8,280 bases of DNA from Thiotrichales bacterium (GTDB taxonomy: Bacteria; Pseudomonadota; Gammaproteobacteria; Thiomicrospirales; Thiomicrospiraceae): assembly GCA_014763835.1 (NCBI GenBank), contig JACXUQ010000044.1, positions 1-8,280 of the forward strand, read 5' to 3'. Every line of letters starts with the position of its first letter. The stretch's first letter is position 1. This document shows positions 6,573 through 8,280 of this stretch, piece after piece. The position numbers and the translations under genes were made by a program. The notes under the pieces are model-generated. The model was given only the letters and a program-made list of their open reading frames with translations, made no database searches and was not told the DNA's origin.

Positions 6573-7427
6573 TCAGGCGGGTTTGTTCAGCAGCATCTTA
6601 CACATCGATGCCAGCTCATCGCGCAATTTATGGCGATGGATAATACGGTCGATCGCGCCGTGCTCCAGCAGGAACTCACTGCGCTGGAAACCTTCCGGCA
6701 ATTTTTCGCGGACGGTCTGCTCGATAACGCGCGGACCGGCAAAACCGATCAATGCCTTAGGTTCAGCCACGTTGATATCACCCAACATCGCAAAACTCGC
6801 CGAAACCCCACCCATAGTCGGGTCTGTCAATACCGAGATATAAGGCAAGCCTTTAGCGCGTAAACGCCCCAGAGCGGCGCTGGTCTTGGCCATCTGCATC
6901 AACGAGAACAAGGCTTCCTGCATACGCGCACCACCGCTGGCCGAGAAACAGATAAACGGACAGTTGCGCTCAATCGCTTCGTTGACGGCACGCACAAACT
7001 TCTCGCCGACAACCGACCCCATCGAACCGCCCATAAAGTTGAACTCAAACGCCGCAACCACGACCTCCAAACCGTTAATGGTTCCGACCTGGGTAATCAA
7101 CGCATCCTTTTCACCGGTAGCTTTCTGTGCCTGGCTAATACGGTCTTTGTATTTTTTCAGGTCTTTGAATTTCAAGGCATCAACCGGCCCGATATTAGCC
7201 GACAACTCCTGTCCTGAATTCTCATCCAAGAAAGCGTGCAAACGTGCTCTGCCGCCCAAACGCATATGGTGTTCACATTTTGGACAGACTTCCTGATTAC
7301 GTTTGACCTCGGCGCGGTACAAAGTGCTTTCACACTTGGGGCATTTGGTCCACAACCCTTCAGGCACGGAACTCTTGCGTTCAGTCACCTGTTTAATGCT
7401 TGGAAGAATCTTTTCAAACCAGTTCAT
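6573..7427 (-). CDS. accD: Acetyl-CoA carboxylase carboxyltransferase subunit beta AccD
   Basis: AccD pairs with AccA to move the carboxyl group from biotin carboxyl carrier protein to acetyl-CoA, giving malonyl-CoA for fatty-acid synthesis. I start it at the ATG at 7425-7427 (MNWFEKILPSI...), which matches the usual MSWFEK N-terminus and gives 284 residues (E. coli 304). A strong GGTGGAG ribosome site sits six bases upstream. An earlier in-frame ATG at 7461-7463 would add 12 unconserved residues and overlap trpA by 23 bases; I reject it. Using the chosen start, the zinc ribbon has Cys29, 32, 48 and 51 (CPKC twice). The crotonase-like core has NFMGGSMGSVVGEKF (130-144), FSASGGARMQE (161-171), DPTMGGVSASF (202-212) and RVIEQTVREKLPEGFQ (233-248). 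It lies 13 bases after trpA, as in xanthomonads and related bacteria. AccA is not in the window. In E. coli the zinc ribbon also binds mRNA for autoregulation; whether that applies here is unknown. Confidence 0.97.
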   Translation of the reverse strand: MNWFEKILPSIKQVTERKSSVPEGLWTKCPKCESTLYRAEVKRNQEVCPKCEHHMRLGGRARLHAFLDENSGQELSANIGPVDALKFKDLKKYKDRISQAQKATGEKDALITQVGTINGLEVVVAAFEFNFMGGSMGSVVGEKFVRAVNEAIERNCPFICFSASGGARMQEALFSLMQMAKTSAALGRLRAKGLPYISVLTDPTMGGVSASFAMLGDINVAEPKALIGFAGPRVIEQTVREKLPEGFQRSEFLLEHGAIDRIIHRHKLRDELASMCKMLLNKPA

Positions 7428-7433
7428 TACTTT

Positions 7434-7440
7434 CTCCACC
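7434..7440 (-). promoter_or_regulatory. Ribosome binding site that decides the accD start
   Basis: GGTGGAG on the minus strand lies directly after the trpA stop (7441-7443) and six bases before the ATG at 7425-7427. It is the best ribosome site in the window and supports the internal accD start over the ATG at 7461-7463. Its contact with the trpA stop suggests that ribosomes finishing trpA can restart on accD. Confidence 0.75.
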
Positions 7441-8259
7441 TTAGAGTGCGTCGGCGCGGTCAATTGCCGCGCGGAATTCTGTCATTTTTTCGCCGATTGC
7501 CAATTCAATCGTGTACAAATCCTGATGCGCATTCGCTTCGATCAAGCTGACCAAGGCAGAACCCACAATCACGGCATCGCCCAACTGCGCCATCTGGAAG
7601 GCGGCTTCACCATCGCGGATACCGAAACCGATACCGATGGGCAGATTAATTTTGTTTTTCAAACGGTTGATCTGTGTCGTCACATCGGCCACATCCAACT
7701 CTTTTGAGCCGGTCACACCTTTTAGCGATACATAGTAGACAAATCCGCTGCCTTTTTCATTGACCGCCGCCAAACGCGACTCCGGCGTCGTTGGCGACAC
7801 CAAAAATACGCGATCCAAACCGGCCTGCCGCAAAGCCGGCAGATAGCCCATCGACTCTTCCGGCGGCATATCCACCGTCAATACCGCATCCACACCCACC
7901 GAACTGGCCGCGGCGGCAAATGCCTCGTAACCGATCGCTTCAATCGGATTCAGATACCCCATCAGAATAACTGGCGTTTCACTATCCTTTTCACGGAATG
8001 CACGCACATATTCCAACACATCATCCAAACTGACATGGTGCTCCAAAGCACGCTCCACCGCTTTTTGGATCACCGGGCCATCCGCCATCGGATCGGAAAA
8101 AGGCACGCCCAATTCAATCATGTCGGCGCCTTTTTGTACCAACAGATGCATCAAAGCAACGGTGGCATTCGGACATGGATCTCCCGCGGTGATATAGGGA
8201 ATCAAAGCGGTTTTGCCTGCCGCTTTCAAGCTGGCCAGTTTTTGTTGAATTCTGCTCAT
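7441..8259 (-). CDS. trpA: Tryptophan synthase alpha chain TrpA
   Basis: TrpA cleaves indole-3-glycerol phosphate to indole and glyceraldehyde 3-phosphate; the indole is channelled to TrpB for condensation with serine. The 272-residue TIM barrel is full length (E. coli 268). The catalytic residues fall at the same numbers as in E. coli: Glu49 (MIELGVPFSDP) and Asp60 (MADGPVIQ). The substrate-phosphate and loop motifs YITAGDP (22-28), GYLNPI (101-106), VDMPPEES (129-136), YYVSLKGVTG (175-184) and GIGFGIRDGE (209-218) are all present. The start ATG at 8257-8259 gives the normal N-terminus (MSRIQQKLASLKAAGKTALIPY); the ribosome site is weak. Only 21 bases remain upstream in the window, so the usual preceding trpB cannot be seen but is expected just beyond the right edge. 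It is followed by accD after 13 bases, indicating shared transcription. Confidence 0.98.
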   Translation of the reverse strand: MSRIQQKLASLKAAGKTALIPYITAGDPCPNATVALMHLLVQKGADMIELGVPFSDPMADGPVIQKAVERALEHHVSLDDVLEYVRAFREKDSETPVILMGYLNPIEAIGYEAFAAAASSVGVDAVLTVDMPPEESMGYLPALRQAGLDRVFLVSPTTPESRLAAVNEKGSGFVYYVSLKGVTGSKELDVADVTTQINRLKNKINLPIGIGFGIRDGEAAFQMAQLGDAVIVGSALVSLIEANAHQDLYTIELAIGEKMTEFRAAIDRADAL

Positions 8260-8280
8260 AATGTCTAAATTCTTTTCATT

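Noticed and set aside
7428..7463. 12-codon N-terminal extension of accD
   Set aside because: It overlaps the end of trpA, lacks a ribosome site and is not part of the AccD family N-terminus.
8260..8280. End of trpB at the right edge
   Set aside because: Only 21 bases are available. More than one frame has a stop in them, so the trpB end cannot be placed from this window.

Overview
This window is an ordinary bacterial chromosomal stretch packed with housekeeping genes. It most resembles a gammaproteobacterium. The evidence is the divergent yhbY / rlmE-ftsH block, the accD-folC-SPOR(dedD)-purF-metZ run known from pseudomonads and xanthomonads, and protein sequences with gammaproteobacterial-type motifs. 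Base composition is moderate, near half G+C by eye, with clearly AT-rich intergenic gaps. Genus and species cannot be named from the sequence alone. I see no mobile element, CRISPR array, tRNA or rRNA, toxin-antitoxin pair or defence gene, and no undescribed system that I can support.

Layout, left to right. The first 674 bases are the 5' part of ftsH (minus strand, cut by the window edge), preceded in transcription by rlmE. From a 57-base divergent gap, yhbY reads the other way (plus strand). A hairpin that can serve both strands lies between the convergent 3' ends of yhbY and metZ. From there to the right edge everything is on the minus strand, and transcription runs right to left: trpA, accD, folC, a SPOR-domain membrane protein of DedD type, purF, metZ.

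The long minus-strand run is tightly packed. There are 13 bases between trpA and accD (using the start chosen here), 37 between accD and folC, none between folC and the SPOR gene, 88 or so between the SPOR gene and purF, and 26 between purF and metZ. It combines the last step of tryptophan synthesis, the carboxyltransferase beta subunit of fatty-acid synthesis, folate polyglutamylation, a septal peptidoglycan-binding protein, the first committed purine step, and direct sulfhydrylation for methionine. The folate, purine and methionine genes are linked through one-carbon metabolism; the others are neighbours by long-conserved gene order. The left block holds ribosome assembly (YhbY), 23S rRNA 2'-O-methylation (RlmE) and membrane protein quality control (FtsH).

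The points most worth a second look are modest: no cvpA gene lies between the SPOR gene and purF, where relatives carry it; the accD and SPOR-gene starts need correction or a decision; and there are a few AT-rich palindromes in the gaps before ftsH and purF. No gap without a gene exceeds about 105 bases.
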